This document shows, one piece after another, positions 6,957-7,517 of a stretch of 7,517 nt of DNA. The stretch is from an uncultured Rickettsiales bacterium. Lineage in GTDB: Bacteria > Pseudomonadota > Alphaproteobacteria > Rickettsiales > UBA998. Position 1 is the stretch's first letter. Every line of letters starts with the position of its first letter. The notes beneath the pieces were generated by a model that was not told where the DNA came from, made no database searches, and was given only the letters and a program-made list of their open reading frames with translations. The stretch lies in assembly GCA_937982385.1 (NCBI GenBank), contig CALJMC010000018.1, forward strand, positions 1-7,517, read 5' to 3'. Both the position numbers and the translations under genes were made by a program.

Positions 6957-7517
6957 ATGGGAAGCAACACCATACAAGATATCCTGACGACACTGGCGAA
7001 GGGCGAAGATCTGCCACGCGAAGATGCCGAGAAAGCCTTTCAGATTATTATGAATGGTGGCGCAACCCCCGCGCAAATTGGCGCATTCCTCATAGGGCTA
7101 CGCATCAAAGGTGAAACCGTCGATGAAATCACTGCTGGCGCGCATATTTTACGTAGCAAAGCCGCTACCTTAAGCGCAGCTGAAAACGCGATTGATACAT
7201 GCGGCACAGGCGGCGACATGAAATATACGCTAAACATCTCCACCGCTGTTGCGATTGTGGTGGCGGGCTGCGGTGTACCTGTTGCAAAACACGGAAATCG
7301 CTCGATCTCATCCGCATCAGGCTCATCCGATGTGCTGAAGTCGCTAGGCGTTAACATCACCGCCGATGCAGAAACCTCTGAGCGCGCGCTAAAAGAATGT
7401 AATTTATGCTTTATGATGGCACCGCTCTATCACAAAGCGGTACGTCATGTCGCAGATGTTCGTGTTGAACTGGGTTTACGGACGATTTTCAACTTGCGTG
7501 GCCCCCTCGCCAACCCT
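6957..7517 (+). CDS. trpD: Anthranilate phosphoribosyltransferase (TrpD), 3' end cut by window edge
   Basis: Transfers the phosphoribosyl group from PRPP to anthranilate, the second step of tryptophan synthesis, in the cytosol. The window shows 187 codons of a protein usually near 340 residues. The N-terminal helical domain (about 1-70, FLIGLRIKGETVDEI) is followed by the PRPP loop CGTGGD (82-87), NIST (93-96), VPVAKHGNRS (108-116), SGSSDVLKSLGV (121-132) and RTIFNLRGPLANP (175-187). Start: the ATG directly follows the trpG stop and has an ideal GGAGG site. Two positions are unusual: GGD is followed by Met-Lys-Tyr where Gly normally follows Asp, and Arg181 sits where NLLGPL or NLIGPL has an aliphatic residue. 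The frame is open to the edge, and neither change looks like decay. The metal-binding Asp-Glu pair expected further downstream is outside the window. Confidence 0.96.
   Translation, partial: MGSNTIQDILTTLAKGEDLPREDAEKAFQIIMNGGATPAQIGAFLIGLRIKGETVDEITAGAHILRSKAATLSAAENAIDTCGTGGDMKYTLNISTAVAIVVAGCGVPVAKHGNRSISSASGSSDVLKSLGVNITADAETSERALKECNLCFMMAPLYHKAVRHVADVRVELGLRTIFNLRGPLANP

Noticed and set aside
7302..7330. Ala120 in SSASGSSDVL of TrpD in place of the Lys found in many proteobacterial sequences (SSKSGS).
   Set aside because: As I recall, this position varies across the family, with Ala and Leu in actinobacterial enzymes, so the change is not notable.
7040..7360. Minus-strand open frame of 106 codons opposite trpD.
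   Set aside because: It is antisense to the conserved PRPP loop region of TrpD and shows no recognisable protein features.

Overview
The window carries seven housekeeping genes of an alphaproteobacterium. They form two divergent groups around a roughly 140-base intergenic region (2828-2967). The assignment rests on protein character and gene order: SecG has the LLQRSD / GLMSG-like / TRTTAILAA signature, the TPI active-site loop reads AIGTGKVP, and TPI lies back to back with a SurA/PpiD-type chaperone followed by trpE, trpG and trpD. From memory, this order recurs in several alphaproteobacterial lineages. Base composition looks balanced to slightly AT-rich by eye, which argues against the very GC-rich members of the class. 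The genus cannot be named from sequence reading alone.

Left arm, minus strand, in transcription order: tpiA (triosephosphate isomerase), secG (SecYEG translocon subunit) and pyrG (CTP synthase, whose last few codons lie beyond the left edge). Gaps are 33 bases and about 12-18 bases with no terminator-like hairpin, so one transcript is likely.

Right arm, plus strand: a PpiD-like membrane-anchored periplasmic folding factor, then trpE, trpG and trpD (cut by the right edge). The gap between ppiD and trpE is 3 bases, trpE and trpG abut or nearly overlap, and trpG and trpD abut with no spacer. TrpE and TrpG are the two subunits of anthranilate synthase. TrpD is the next enzyme of tryptophan biosynthesis. 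The arm therefore couples an envelope folding factor to the first steps of the Trp pathway. No leader-peptide attenuator fits between ppiD and trpE.

I checked pyrG codon by codon and found no stop or frameshift across its 538 visible codons. The other genes are also intact over the visible part. I see no mobile element, CRISPR array, tRNA, rRNA, repeat family or phage or defence gene. No undescribed system is apparent. The points worth a second look are small: substitutions in conserved TrpD motifs, a codon-usage switch inside ppiD, a degenerate parvulin domain, a long SecG tail, and the leaderless ppiD-trp arrangement.
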